A DNA stretch of 64,000 nucleotides from Megalonaias nervosa (Eukaryota > Mollusca > Bivalvia > Unionida > Unionidae). The stretch spans positions 1 to 64,000 of the forward strand of contig JAECUM010004326.1 of the NCBI GenBank assembly GCA_016617855.1. Direction: 5' to 3'. The translations under genes were made by a program, and so were the position numbers. Every line of letters starts with the position of its first letter. The stretch's first letter is position 1. Shown in pieces: positions 1-11,412 of this stretch. Below the pieces are notes generated by a model. That model ran no database searches and had not been told where the DNA came from. It saw nothing but the letters and a program-made list of their open reading frames with translations.

Positions 1-574
1 TAATATTTATGAATGGTACACATCCTCTGAGGTCTCCTTTATGTAAGGCAATATACTAAGTATGATCAACTTCCATTCAAAAATACAACCTGTTGAGCAG
101 TAGCAAGCCAAGCCATATCATTAATTTTAGATTTTGCTCATTTTAAAACTTGTTCAAGATCATAGAGATACAAGCTTACACACCATGTTTGATCTAAATC
201 TGATCAGAAATATGGCATATAGCTTGGTAACAAGCTTTGCCAATCTGATCACCTCATTAATATGCATAGATGGTACCCATCACCAAACTCATCCAAGATC
301 TTGAATATATCAGCATATAAAGTTTCATCAAAATTTATTCAAACTAGAAACCTCAAGTGCTAACATGCTTTGCCAATCACATGCAAGAATGCCTCATTAT
401 TATGCACAGATCATGTTCATAACCAAACCTGCCTATGATCTTATGATATAAGCTTACATACCAAGTTTTATCAAAGTCTCATCAGAAACAGAGTGGTAGC
501 AATGTCAACAAATCTGCTGCAAGATAATTTCAATTATTATGTGGAAATTTGTTCAGAAATTATCTCATCCAAGA
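1..574. repeat. diverged ~146-bp satellite, block 1
   Basis: Imperfect tandem monomers of roughly 140-148 bp. Landmarks recurring in each monomer are 'ATCACCTCATTAATATG', 'CATCCAAGATCTTGA', 'CAAGTTTGATCAAAATCTGA' and 'AGCCAATCAGATGCAAGA'. Successive CTCATTA landmarks at about 251 and 392 give the period. The same family recurs at 825-905, 1760-3100, 25080-25604 and 27908-28545, always in the same orientation. No coding potential is seen. Confidence 0.8.
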
Positions 575-824
575 GGGGCCCCGAGATGTCTAAAGTGCTC
601 TTCGCTACGGATCACTGCCATCTCACCTCTGTCTGCGTGGGTTCGAGTCTCAAATTTGGCCAATGTGGGTATGTGAGAAAGCTTGCCAGTAGCTTCTCGT
701 GGGTTGGTGGTTCTTTCCAGGGTTTTCCCGGGTTCTTCCTCCACCATTAATACTGGCTGCCATGTATAGCCTATTGTGTGCTGAAAAATTGCATTAAACC
801 TTACAATAACTACAATAACAACAA
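575..824 (+). mobile_element. tRNA-derived SINE, copy 1
   Basis: The head resembles a tRNA promoter, with a B-box-like GGGTTCGAGTC near 639. The body contains 'GAGAAAGCTTGCCAGTAGC' and 'TGGCTGCCATGTATAGCC', and it ends with 'GCATTAAACC' and an (ACAATA)-type tail. An 11-bp target-site duplication CTCATCCAAGA flanks it (564-574 and 825-835), and the flank is satellite sequence, so the insertion point is certain. The same family occurs at 17902, 31591, 35962 (minus) and 36770 (minus). Confidence 0.85.
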
Positions 825-905
825 CTCATCCAAGATCTTAATGATATACACAAGGTTTGAGCAAAATCTGTTTAGAAATGAAGCCTCCAAATTGTTTACA
901 GGTAT

Positions 906-1400
906 GTTTTGATGGATGACAGACTATACCATAAGCTGACTATGCCTTTGGCAAGGTGAGAAAACAATTGCATATCTAAATGGTCGGTCCATATCCTCTG
1001 CGTGCTAAAAATGCTGATAAAACCAATTAACCAACCAAAAGGTCAGATTACTGCCTTCAATACTCCTCAAAACTTTTATAAAGTCCTTTCTATTCTTTTG
1101 TTTTTATGTTAACTTGTACTTCAATGTTTACAAAAGACTACTGGAAGCAGAATTTTTCTGATGATGGTAATTTCTTGAGACATGTTGAAAGTAAAAAAAT
1201 ATATTAACCTGCATAAACTGGACATTAACGTCGATTTAAATCAACAGTAAGCAAAATGTCATATTACTCTAGTCAAGTACATTCTGTTACTTTACTTTAT
1301 CCAAGAATTTTAAGATTTCAAAGTGCCATATTCCTCAAATTCAATGAAAATGAATTCTTAGCCAAATGGAAGAAAGGATGCTTGTACTACTTCAAATTAC
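906..1400. other. ACO1 intron, no recognised feature
   Basis: AT-rich intron sequence downstream (in gene orientation) of exon 1401-1557. I searched for the next aconitase exon on the minus strand and see none, so it probably lies beyond position 1. Confidence 0.5.
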
Positions 1401-1557
1401 CTAGTGGTTCCATTTCAAAGTCAATGTTAATTCGACCAGCAATGGCATATGCAACAACAAGAGGTGGGGAAGTTAGGTAATTAGCTCTTGTAAGTGGATG
1501 GATGCGGCCCTCGAAGTTCCGATTCCCTGAAAGGACTCCCACTGCCACAATGTCACC
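1401..1557 (-). CDS. ACO1: cytosolic aconitase / IRP1, internal exon (SGNRNFEGR exon)
   Basis: On the minus strand, 52 codons plus one base begin with [18 protein letters not shown] and end at EMEPL. This is the conserved cytosolic aconitase/iron regulatory protein block that, in human ACO1, carries two arginines contacting substrate or IRE RNA. Both arginines are kept here (SGNRNFEGR). The acceptor is TTTCAG|GG at 1560-1556 and the donor is CTAG|GTAATT with GT at 1400-1399. The exon starts in phase 0 and ends in phase 1. It follows directly on from the GAIEK end of exon 18125-18209, with no residues missing. The motif [17 protein letters not shown] favours the cytosolic/AcnA type over mitochondrial aconitase. 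It could be IRP2, whose distinguishing insertion lies outside the window. Confidence 0.95.
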
Positions 1558-1759
1558 CTGAAAGACAAGACAATGCACTGTAGCTAAGTAATTCAAGTTT
1601 CCACATAATAAAAACAGCCTCAAGTAGGTCCAATATTGCTCACCTGGTTTGCATAACTTAAGAGATGACCATTCACAAAACAAGCTTATGCAGTAGTATT
1701 TTAAGAACAAAACCTATCTAAACTATCTCCCAGACTTTTTATATCAAGCTGATTTTATC

Positions 1760-3100
1760 TATTTTACTATATCCTGATAAAAAATTCTTTGCAAAGATAA
1801 AGGGATAATTAATTTACATGCATCATCTCTTGCCTATGTTTGAAGTCATCAAAGATCTTGATAATATAAAACCATTGTAAAGTTTGATAGAAATTGATGA
1901 GAAATAGTCACATGATTTAGAGAGGTAAGCTAACAAATCAAATGCAAGGTATCTCATTATTATAAACAGATCTCACCTATTATAGAACCTGTCAATGACA
2001 TAGGTAATATATGCCTATTTAGCAAAACCCAACTGGAATTTATCCTCAAAGTGGCAATAAGCTTAGGCAATCAGATCCAAAAGTATCCCAATAATATTTG
2101 TAGACCTTGCTCAAAATCAAACTTATTCAACATCTTGATAATACAAGACTATTTAACAAGTTTGATAAATATCTGATAAAAAATATAGCTTGAATGTTGA
2201 CTTGCTCAAATAAATCTCATGCAAGGTCAATTCATATCATCCAATATCTTCACAATATTAACACATTTACAAAGTCTGATTAAAATTTGATCAAACAGTG
2301 TTTTGAATGTTAACAAACTTAGCTAATCATGCAAGATCACCTCATTAAAATGTGTAGATCTTGCTCATAATAAACAAACTTCTGTTAATAATATATGCCT
2401 GATTACCAAGTCAGATACAGATATGATCAAAAATAGTCATTAAGTTGCTGACATGCTCAGTCAGATGCAAAAATCACCTCACTTCTATGAATGGATCTTG
2501 TTCATATCATAATTGTACTCATCCAAGAACTTCATGATTTAATCCTATAAACTAAGTTTTATCAAAATTGTCTCAGGAAAATAATCTCTCAAATGGAACA
2601 AACTTAGCCAATAACATGCTATCACCTCAATAATGTGCAAATCTGATGCATTATAGAACTCACACAAGCTCTTGATCATATAACTCTATGTCTGAAATTC
2701 AGTCAAAATCAGATAAAAGATATGGCATCAAGACTGGCAACAAGCTCAGCCAATCAATAGCATGACCATATCATTAAAATATATAGATACTGCCCATTAT
2801 TGACCTCATCCAAGATACTGAGGATGTAAGCCCATATTCCAAGTTTGATCAAAATCTGATCAAATTATGGCTTCGAGAGAGGTAAGAATCTCAGTCAAAC
2901 TGATGAAAGATCACATCTTTAATAGGTATGGACTTTGCACATTATCGAATCCATCCAATACCTTGGTGATACAAGCCAATATTTAAAGTCATTCATAACT
3001 GTATCAGAAACCTGACTTCCAGAGCGGAAACAAACCCAGCCAATGAGATGCAAGATCACTTCATTAATTTGCCTGGTTCTCACTCATTGCTGGACCTGGT
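1760..3100. repeat. diverged ~146-bp satellite, block 2
   Basis: Continuation of the satellite family with about nine degenerate monomers, sharing the CTCATTAAT, GATCTTGATAATATAA and AATCTGATCA landmarks. Monomers differ strongly from each other, so this is an old array, not a recently homogenised one. It ends where a DIRS-type inverted terminal repeat begins near 3128. Confidence 0.75.
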
Positions 3101-3391
3101 TATAAGCAGATATCAAATTTTTAAGTAAATTATGTTTCTCTGAGAACACTTCCCCAATCATACTAATGTCAGGGATATAAGCTTGCTACCTCCTGAGTCC
3201 AGGTATACTAAAACGATGAAAATTCATCTTTTGTATCTCATATAAAAAAAGGTAAATAACTCCTGCCATTACCTCCTCTTGCCACCACCACCATGTGTTG
3301 CTAGTTTCTAATCTGAGCAATATACCAATCAGGATGCTAGCATGATGGAGTGGTTGGGAGGGTTTTAAGTAATGTGATCAAGTAAGTATTC

Positions 3392-3984
3392 TTAACTCCT
3401 GGAGATTTTTGTCATTTTCGCCTGAAATACAAGTAGGAAACACATTTTCGGGGCTACTTCTGAATACATCCAAATAAATCGGTTTGCAATAAATTTTAGT
3501 CTGGCCTGTGGCCTAGATGTGTTAGAAACATTGTTTTTCATTGGCTATTTTGCTCGAGCATCTGCAAAAGGGTAAAAATTGGTGGTTTTTTGGTGGTTTT
3601 TTTTTTTGCTTATTGGACCCATCATTTTCATGTCCTGGCCCCTTTTTACTCCAAATCCCCATCTTATCCCAATTTTTGCAAAGGTTCTCCAGCGTGTAGT
3701 TCAGATTGGTCTGCCTTAGATATGAGGACAAAATGTCTAAAATCCAGACACAAAATCAGATTCTGACCACGAGTGAATTTTGGGCGTAAAAAAATTGAGT
3801 TTCAAAAACTGTTTTTTCCTCTCTATTTTGAATTGCGACTAGAAAGTTCAGATTATTTGGTTCCATTGTAGAGCTACAAATACCACCACTTTAGTGTATC
3901 ATAAATGACCTTAACGCTACACAGCTTGCAAGTAGGGTTCTACCTCCTGACACTTAAACGGGGCGCCAGGGGTTAATGAGTTAA
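3392..3984. mobile_element. TTAA-flanked ~585-bp MITE, copy 1 (piggyBac-type target)
   Basis: The element occupies 3396-3980 between TTAA duplications at 3392-3395 and 3981-3984. Its right end reads GCGCCAGGGGTTAATGAG and its left end starts CTCCTGGAG, a shortened version of the same inverted terminus. An inverted copy lies at 29886-30492. The flanking DIRS repeat has an uninterrupted relative near 28845 (ATTTTCTTGAAGAAACATT), which confirms the insertion point and the TTAA target. No transposase ORF is present. Assignment to a piggyBac-mobilised family rests on the TTAA target. Confidence 0.85.
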
Positions 3985-5444
3985 AGAAACATTGTTTACT
4001 TAAAAATTTGCTTTCTCCTTCAAATACTTTCCCTGATTATATTAATGTTAGGAGAATAGGTAATAGGTGGGAATGCTGAGCATCCCACCTATACCTCAAG
4101 TATCTTTCTAGGGAACAAAGACTGGATTCCCTACGTGAGTGATAACCCACTCTCCTACTTAAAGCAACACAGCATATGATCACATGAATCGTGACTATTC
4201 AGTCAGGTTAAGATGATGGATTTAGATTGTCATATTGTCCAAATTCACTGGCAAATCAAGAAAAGCTAAGAGACTGTGTTGGTTTAATTGGGTCTTGTGG
4301 TGTTATGGGTTGTAGCCATGGGACCTACCAGATTCAAGTTTTGTCTCTGTGAAGCTAAGAAGCTAAATTCCCAAGATAAAACCTCTAGAGGGTTGATGCT
4401 GTATGCCAGCTATCTGCATTTACATGTGTGGCTTGCAGAGATCGCTGTCACTTCATCAGCTGAAATTCCCACAAGATGAACCTTATCTTTCAAGACACCA
4501 GAGTACACCCAGCAAATAACTCACTTAAGCCACAAAGATTTGGCTTGGGAGATGATGTACTGCTTTCTCACCTTTATGTGGTGGGTGAAGAGTCTTTTGC
4601 GCATGCCACAACTTGTCTATGTGCGCTTAAAGTATTGTTTAAGGGCACAGACAGGATCTTACATGGATGTTGCTCTCGACTTACCTACAGATAAGACAGA
4701 ATGAATGACGACTATCTGACTGCCCATGATAGTGATTGGTTAAGTCATGAGGATCACCAAACCATCCAATCTGAAGTTGGTTTGGGTCAACTCAAAAGTC
4801 AAGCTGCTTACCCTGCATGCTAAAGCTAAAGTTATCAGGAAACTGGTGAGTATGATAACAGCTTCAGCAAGGTCCCAACTAATGGCTCAAATTTTTCAAA
4901 AATTGAGCCATGATGAGATCCTGGACAGACACAGTTTGAACAAAGGTGAAGAATTTTGGCCATTCAAATCAAAATTGGCAAGAAGGGATGATATGTCTTT
5001 AACATGACCAATGCCTCTTCTGCCATGATGCCTGAATGTGTTAGATATCATGGAGCAGTAGCCTTTGATGTAACAGGTGACAACCTTTTCTCTTCACCAG
5101 AGAAAAAAGTCCTATACTTGACAGATTGAAGCACTCAAAGGGACTATATTATCGACTCAACATCTGTCCCTGAAAATATGTCCCTTTCCCTCAAAAGCAT
5201 TCAAAGTGGATGGCTTTCTTACTCTTGAGATTCTTTCCTTAACTGAAAGTCTAAATTATTTCTCTTGCAAGGCTGTCCTGACAAAAGCAATGAAAGAGAT
5301 GATGGTTCAGACATGGGTGTAACACTTGCAATTGTGGTTGTTTTAAGAGCTTTGGTTTTGTTGTAATATCCCTTGGTAGGTCTACTGCTAGACCAAGTAC
5401 ATCATTGGCCCAGGACTCGTCCCATCACAGAGGGGCTATCAGAA

Positions 5445-6080
5445 TCATCTTGCAATTCTGACCCCATATTTTTGTATTAATTTTGGTACTAAGACCACTG
5501 GGGGGTATGCATATGCCCATAACCACTCCCAACTGATAGACAGTGCATACACATCCCAAACTTTAGGGTCAGAAACCTGTGAGAAAAGGGTGGCCCATTT
5601 GTGATTGCACCATGTTTGCAAAAGGTTGATCACTGGGCAGCCCCATCTGATAGATGAAGGGGCCATTCTGTATGAATAACCTGACAATCTCTGGGGAGAA
5701 CATCGGCCAGGACTCTGAGTCTGCTGGGAATGTGTCTGATTAGTATGTTGATCTGATGTTGGCAGAACTGATGAAGAAACTGCCAAACCATCATGCACAG
5801 GTTGGGTCATTTGGTGGCCCCCAATCTGTGGTAGTAAATCACCACTACAGTGTTGTTCAACATAATCAATAGCGACTTCTCACAGATTCAGTCCTTCTAG
5901 AACTGAAAAGCATTTATGATAACTTTCACATGGAGGCTGATGTGAAGATGCAGTTCCCTTGACCCCATTACTGCTGACCATATTTTGTGTCAGGCAACAA
6001 GTGGGCTCCCCAACCATTATGTACATACTGTCACTTCCAGTTGTGGAATCTCCATGGCAATTTCTGTTGTGAGGCAAATG
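5445..6080 (-). pseudogene. DIRS RNase H / post-RNase H fragment
   Basis: The minus-strand 121-residue ORF 5445-5810 ends with SQVSDPKVWDVYALSISWEW and AYAYPPVVLVPK. This is the tail that follows RNase H in DIRS-like polyproteins, whose family pattern is VPDP.AW..DALS.SWE...AYA.PP. Upstream (about 5976-6016) another frame reads GWGAHLLPDTKYG, the RNase H block after the first catalytic aspartate. The two lie in different frames with stops between, so this is a broken polyprotein. Related remnants are at 21091-22150. Confidence 0.75.
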
Positions 6081-6545
6081 GACTGGAAAAGGGTGTTACT
6101 GAGCCAGTAAAGTCATTTGAAACAGGTGCCTATAAAGGCAGCCCAGTGGATTCAAATCTACTGCCACACTGAATAACCAAACGCGATGCAATAACTCTTT
6201 TAATGAAACACCAATATTGTTGGAAATGACTGTTTGAGTGTGACAATCTGCATGATGAAGACATGAGGGACACATAAACGATGGAGATTGGTTGTAACCT
6301 CCATACCCACGTGGACAAAATACTGGGATGGGTGAAGGTTGCATTTTTTTCTATTCATGAGAAAACCAAGAGGATTCAAAAGGGATAAGAGATCATTTCT
6401 GCCTCTGAGGAAAACTTAACTTACAATATGCTTTAGATCGTAAATATATGCAGCATTTGCCATAGCGAAAGTTGACTGTAACAGGGTGTCAACACAATCC
6501 ACAATTTGGTAAAGACCTAGGAGCGAATATTTAGACTAAATAAAA

Positions 6546-8309
6546 GGACCTGTAATTGGCAAGCTTGTCATGGTAAGGAAACCAAAAAGAAACTTTTGAG
6601 ACGCCGCTTGAATGGGAACATGAAGAGGTGACATACATGTACTTTAATAACTAATTCACACGGTGCTGTTTACTGCATCAGCTCCCTCTGATACTGAGCA
6701 CCTGGAAGAAAAACAGCATAAGTGATTGATTTGACAAGACAAGTGTTTGTGTTCATACAGGTGGTATTACTACATGTATTTAAACCATTCAAGTGACCAC
6801 TTAGTTATCTGCAGATGTTTGTTCTTTTCTATACTTTATTTAAGGAATTTGTAGATGTTAATCCATGAAAAACTAATACCTACAAATATGCAAACTTTGA
6901 CAGGCAAATCTATGAATTCAAGTACTCACAATAGAGATGCGTGGTATTAAAGGTATACTGGTTTACTATGGTATTTCTCTCAGTGGTATGTACCACTGAA
7001 CTTTTTTACTGTACCAGTACATTGGCAGTTTCCGTCAGTAAGGAATGTATAAAAATTCCCAAGGAATCCTATTATGACTTAAATGATATTAACTGCATGT
7101 TTTCATTTTTTGTGACAAAATAGTTCAACAAATTATTTTTTTCACAAAATGGTTGTATCTGTCACAAATAAAGGTGAATATTGCAAATATAATTATATTT
7201 ATGATCCTTAAGTCACATGTTCAACACGTGTCACAAATGCCAAATTGGTGGCCAATTGGAAGGCCAAATCCACCTTTCGGAAAATTGTGAATTACCCCCC
7301 CCCCAACTTATGAAAATGTTAAACATATGTCTTCTTTGTAAGACTGTGAATCATCCTACAATTTCTATTATTGCTCTTGTTTTCTGACTGTACTTACCGT
7401 AATTTCTCAAGTCCATTAAATATATTCTTGTTCGCTAAATGTGTTTTATATTCATCGACCCTCTCTGCAGTGGCATACTTAAGGGTAAATGGTGCCTGCC
7501 AATTATCTCGCAGTTAAATTTTTATCACCTGTTTTGGTGCCCTAAGAGCTCTGGTGCTCTGGGCAACTGCTCTGTCCACCCTAGTCCCCTGCCTCTCTAA
7601 AAAATATTTCGCCCAAGCATTTGATCCTACTCAAAGTTTCCCTGCCTATTATATCAATAGTGTAGCTAGCAAAGTGTAGGCTTCAGTTACAGCACTTTGT
7701 TATCAACATGCTTTGTAATGTCAGCACAATATCTTTCACAGTAGTGAAAGTTTAATCATCCCATTACAGCAATTAGATTACAAATTATACAACAATTAAC
7801 ATAGCAAATTCATCTATTATAAAGTACTAGCCATTTAAATGAGGGGTGTGATTTTCCTTGAGCTGAAATGTTTTCTTTTCTTGATCTCAAGATAACTCAT
7901 ATTTTCCAAATAATATCATGGCTACAATATGGTGAAATTTTGCTATAACTCAGAACAAGATATTTTTCCAGCTATTGACAGAAGGAAATTAAACAAAAAT
8001 GTGTCAGACCCCTGCCCCCAGAGCATTAAATTGTTATTCAAATTGTTAGCCCTTGAAATAATTGTGGTATACAGTGGTATGTATCACAGTAAATTCAGAA
8101 TAACATGGTATACTGCAGTACAAAATTTTTCGTGGTAAGCAGCTCTAACTCACAAACATGTCATTTATTATAAAACCATCAAAACAGAGACATGTGAATA
8201 TAATGAAATAAATGTTTAATTACGTTACAAAGTACACTCAGAGAAACAATGTTTATATTTTGACTTACATGCCAATCCCCCCAAAGAGGTATAAGCATAA
8301 TTATTGCTA
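6546..8309. other. ACO1 intron, little recognised
   Basis: AT-rich intron. Weakly related 'GGTATACTGGTTTACTATGG' (about 6950) and 'CATGGTATACTGCAGTAC' (about 8104, inverted sense) may be ends of an old MITE, but the match is too weak to call. A short C-run lies near 7297. No protein-coding exon is seen. Confidence 0.4.
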
Positions 8310-10164
8310 TCACAATTTCAGTTGACTCGTCGTCACCATACAGTTGCGATACAGAATTTCAACGGCAACCGTTAGCAGCATTTGAACCTGTCTCTATGGA
8401 TTTAGTACATACAATCGTGATGAAGAGTGCACCAAAGTCATGTGGACTTGATCCAATTCCGACGTCACTGCTGCTAGAGTGCTTAGATCCAATATTGCCT
8501 GCACTAACTGATGTTATTAATACCTCTCTCTCATCTGGGGAATTCCCATCATTTTACAAAACTGCCATTGTAAAGCCTCTGCTGAAGAAACCAACACTCG
8601 ACCATAATGATTTAAAGAACTACCGCCCAGTTTCTAATCTCCCATTCATGTCAAAAATCTTAGAAAAAGTTGTTCTATCCCAACTTGTATCTCATCTGAA
8701 TTCAAACAGTCTTTTTAGCAATGTACAGTCTGCATATCGCCCTTGCCACAGTACTGAAACTACTCTTCTGAAAGTAGTCAATGACCTTCTCTCTGCTTTG
8801 GATAGCGGAAAGATTACAGTCCTCACTCTCCTTGACTTGTCTGCAGCATCTGACACAATAGACCACGATATATTACTTCACCGTCTCCAGCATGTATTTG
8901 GCATTCACGATACAGCCTTACTAAGGTTCAAGTCCTACTTGGTCAACAGGACACAAATTGTGTCCGCAAATGGAAAACATTCCAGCCCAGTTGATCTATG
9001 TTGTGGTGTTCCACAGGGGTCTGTTCTTGGACCTGTTCTCTTCATTCTATACATTCAGCCACTCTCAAGTGTCATAGATCATCATCCAGTGTCTCACCAA
9101 TTGTATGCTGATGACACCCAAATATACAAATCTAGCCATCCAACTGAAGTTGAAGCTACCATCCAAGGCGTAGAGAGGTGCATTTCCGATGTGAAATCAT
9201 GGATGACATGTAACAAGCTGCAGATGAATGATGATAAAACTGAAGCCATTCTGATTACAACACAAAGACTTTCTCATTCACATCCTTTACCGCAGACAAT
9301 AAATATCAGCAACACCAACATTAAATTCACACAGTCAGTAAGGAACCTCGGTGTTACACTTGACAGTACTCTCTCATTGCACCAACATGTCATGAACATA
9401 TGCAAGGCTGCATATCTTGAACTGAGACGCATCAGCTCCATTTGCAAGTATCTTTCAGTTGATGCCACTAAAACACTTGTGTGTTCCTTAGTACTTTCAA
9501 GACTGGACTATTGTAACTCAATTCTGTCTGGTTCGTCTCAATATCTACTCCAGAAACTTCAAAAAGTTCAAAACACAGCTTCTCAGATCATCCTTAGAGT
9601 ACCACGATCAGAGCACGCCTCTCCCCTGCCCTCTACCCTACACTGGTTATCCATACGATCCAGAATTAAACACAAAATTTATTCTCTGTGCTATGTTTCA
9701 CTGACGGGCTCCAATCCAACATACCTATCTGACCTCACCCACGTGTACACACCTGCAAAATACTTACGCTCCTCCTCTGACACTCGTATTCTCATTATTC
9801 CCACTATGAAAATGAAATCATATGGACAACGCTCTTTTGCATACCAGGGCCCAGCAATGTGGAACGAATTGCCCACTGCACTTAGACACAAAGACACAGT
9901 GATCTCATTCAAGAGCGCTCTTAAACTCACCTATTTCAACTGCACGAACAGACTTAAAGACCTAATAATGTATCCTTACAATGTATCCTTACCTTAAATA
10001 TTTACAGCATGTTTTCTGTTTCTAATTTCGTGGTGTTTGTTTTTATTTTTTGTAATCATATCATTATATATGTTTTTTTTTAAGTGTTGTCAAATGTTGT
10101 AAAGCGCTTAGAGCTTCTAAAGATTAGGCGCTATACAAAGTCTTCATTATTATTATTATTATAG
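8310..10164 (+). mobile_element. 5'-truncated CR1/L2-like LINE
   Basis: An open frame from about 8317 encodes the RT half of a CR1/L2-group LINE. The 3' end carries a hairpin-like tail (AAGCGCTTAGAGC... AGGCGCTATACAAAG) followed by (ATT)n at about 10146-10164, the usual 3' microsatellite end of this group. ORF1 and the endonuclease domain are absent. Truncation during target-primed reverse transcription explains this. It lies in the 16.6-kb ACO1 intron, antisense to the gene. Confidence 0.9.
8396..9997 (+). CDS. LINE reverse transcriptase ORF (533 aa, N-terminally truncated)
   Basis: A non-LTR retrotransposon RT that copies element RNA at the nicked target. Visible motifs are LKNYRPVSNLP (about residues 73-83), DLSAASDTIDHD (147-158, motif A), GVPQGSVLGP (204-213) and LYADDTQIY (236-244, the catalytic YADD). 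The frame is open upstream of the ATG to about 8317, so the ATG is only the first methionine after truncation, not the native start. The thumb and C-terminal region (LDYCNSIL, SIRSRIKHKI, MWNELP) is complete to a stop at 9997. Motif A has Ser where the family normally has Phe (AAFDT to AASDT). With no apurinic endonuclease domain it cannot be autonomous. The lack of stops suggests a fairly recent insertion. Confidence 0.92.
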   Translation: MDLVHTIVMKSAPKSCGLDPIPTSLLLECLDPILPALTDVINTSLSSGEFPSFYKTAIVKPLLKKPTLDHNDLKNYRPVSNLPFMSKILEKVVLSQLVSHLNSNSLFSNVQSAYRPCHSTETTLLKVVNDLLSALDSGKITVLTLLDLSAASDTIDHDILLHRLQHVFGIHDTALLRFKSYLVNRTQIVSANGKHSSPVDLCCGVPQGSVLGPVLFILYIQPLSSVIDHHPVSHQLYADDTQIYKSSHPTEVEATIQGVERCISDVKSWMTCNKLQMNDDKTEAILITTQRLSHSHPLPQTINISNTNIKFTQSVRNLGVTLDSTLSLHQHVMNICKAAYLELRRISSICKYLSVDATKTLVCSLVLSRLDYCNSILSGSSQYLLQKLQKVQNTASQIILRVPRSEHASPLPSTLHWLSIRSRIKHKIYSLCYVSLTGSNPTYLSDLTHVYTPAKYLRSSSDTRILIIPTMKMKSYGQRSFAYQGPAMWNELPTALRHKDTVISFKSALKLTYFNCTNRLKDLIMYPYNVSLP

Positions 10165-10893
10165 GTGGCAAAACAGTGTAATTTGGGAATAAAAAGTGCA
10201 ATCTATATATTACATACCAGAATGACAGCATGTTTTGTATGAAAAGATACATACATTTTGGCTACTAACCTGGTTCTGCACCTGGTCAAAGTTCTTGTCA
10301 TAAACAGCAAAATCCTTATGGATTGGAACCAGAATACAAACACAAATTTAAATATATTGAAAATTATTTATATTCAGCACTCACTTGAACAAGTCTACAT
10401 GTGTAACTTTCGCTGAATGATCATGAACTAGAATTCTGCAATGCGCGTGATCATGTGCTCAGATTGTTTCATTACATTACTCTCATATTCTTCTTTTAAG
10501 TTAGTAAAGTGGTATTGATTTGTCCTTCTTCTGATCCTGCATGTTGTGAAATTTGAAAAGAACCATCTGCTCTAACATTTTCCATCACATAACATCCACA
10601 ACTCACACCGTAAAGCATTTAACTAAACTTCTGGCACCATTTTCCTTAAAAGTATAGACTGGTCTGCTACCTAACTAGATTATAAATATAATTAATCTGG
10701 GAGGTAAAGTTCTTATTGGAAGAAACCTGTCTGTTTTCTTGGAAATGGGCCATATTCAGTTGCTATAAATAGCAAATAAGGAAAGTATTTTTATGCTATT
10801 CTTATGCAAGAGTCATCTTTTTAAGAATACGCTCAAATTTATACAAGCAGAATTAAAGAGATGAAAAAAACTTTTATTGCTTTTATTCTATTA
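10165..10893. other. ACO1 intron, no recognised feature
   Basis: AT-rich sequence between the LINE tail and the TIR of the 6.9-kb DNA transposon. No ORF of interest and no repeat I can place. Confidence 0.4.
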
Positions 10894-11324
10894 GGGCTGT
10901 TCCATTAAAACATACATGGGACCCAGGGACGGCATTTTTAAAAACATCTATGCCAGGGTGGTTTGGATTCAAAATTGCTTCTGTCCCAGGTTGTTTATTC
11001 AATAAAATCGCTTCTATAGGTGGTTGATATAACTAGTTCTGTAGGCTTGTCTAAAAGTGCGACCTAAACGTAATAAAAAACTTCCACTTTAGAAATCCAG
11101 TTCTTAAATTCGTATTTTATGTTATGTTTTACTAATCACAAACAAAGTGAAAATCTATATCATTATTTACTCAATCATGAGGAAAACTAGCAGACTTTTT
11201 AATAAATCTTATAAAGTATAAATTCTGTGGCCACATTAATTTTAGTCTCGTTAGACTTGGTTTGCATCAGTCGGATCCTATGCGCGCTGCGAAAAGAACC
11301 GAATGTAGCCGTATTGTGACAGTT

Positions 11325-11412
11325 ATGGCGGCGAAACATGTTTTTGAACAGGGAAGAAGTCGGTATTTGGTTGAGAAAGTAAGGCCTAGAGAAATAATTG
11401 ACAGCCTTAGAG
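11325..11412 (+). CDS. possible first exon inside the 6.9-kb transposon
   Basis: An ATG at 11325 opens MAAKHVFEQGRSRYLVEK and runs to a good donor (TTAGAG|GTGAGTTC at 11412/11413). A GC-richer, CpG-containing stretch precedes it (about 11265-11330), like a small promoter and 5' leader. The position, about 430 bp inside the left terminus and in plus orientation, fits a transposase gene of this element. No domain is recognised and no partner exon is certain. Confidence 0.3.

Larger units (their letters stand above)
3128..6545 (-). mobile_element. decayed DIRS-type YR retrotransposon (copy D)
   Basis: The left boundary is an inverted-terminal-repeat sequence (tATGTTTCTCTGAGAACAC... at about 3132) also seen at 18.6, 19.4 and 28.6 kb. 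The interior aligns by eye with the other DIRS copies and carries minus-strand RNase H remnants (5445-6080). A TTAA-flanked MITE interrupts it at 3396-3980. The right terminal repeat, gag, most of RT and the recombinase are not visible, so this is a truncated, dead copy. The right limit (about 6545) is set by the 'TTTGGTAAAGACCTAGGAG' block shared with the copy at 31.4 kb. Confidence 0.65.

Noticed and set aside
575..824. Possible tRNA gene from the A-box/B-box-like motifs
   Set aside because: No full cloverleaf, a long SINE body and tail follow, and an 11-bp target duplication flanks the unit.
1558..1710. N-terminal extension of the ORF upstream of the aconitase exon
   Set aside because: It reads through the acceptor AG into intron; the preceding exon joins precisely at 18125-18209.
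6941..8138. Possible MITE bounded by GGTATACTG-like motifs
   Set aside because: The inverted match is short and imperfect and no target duplication was found.
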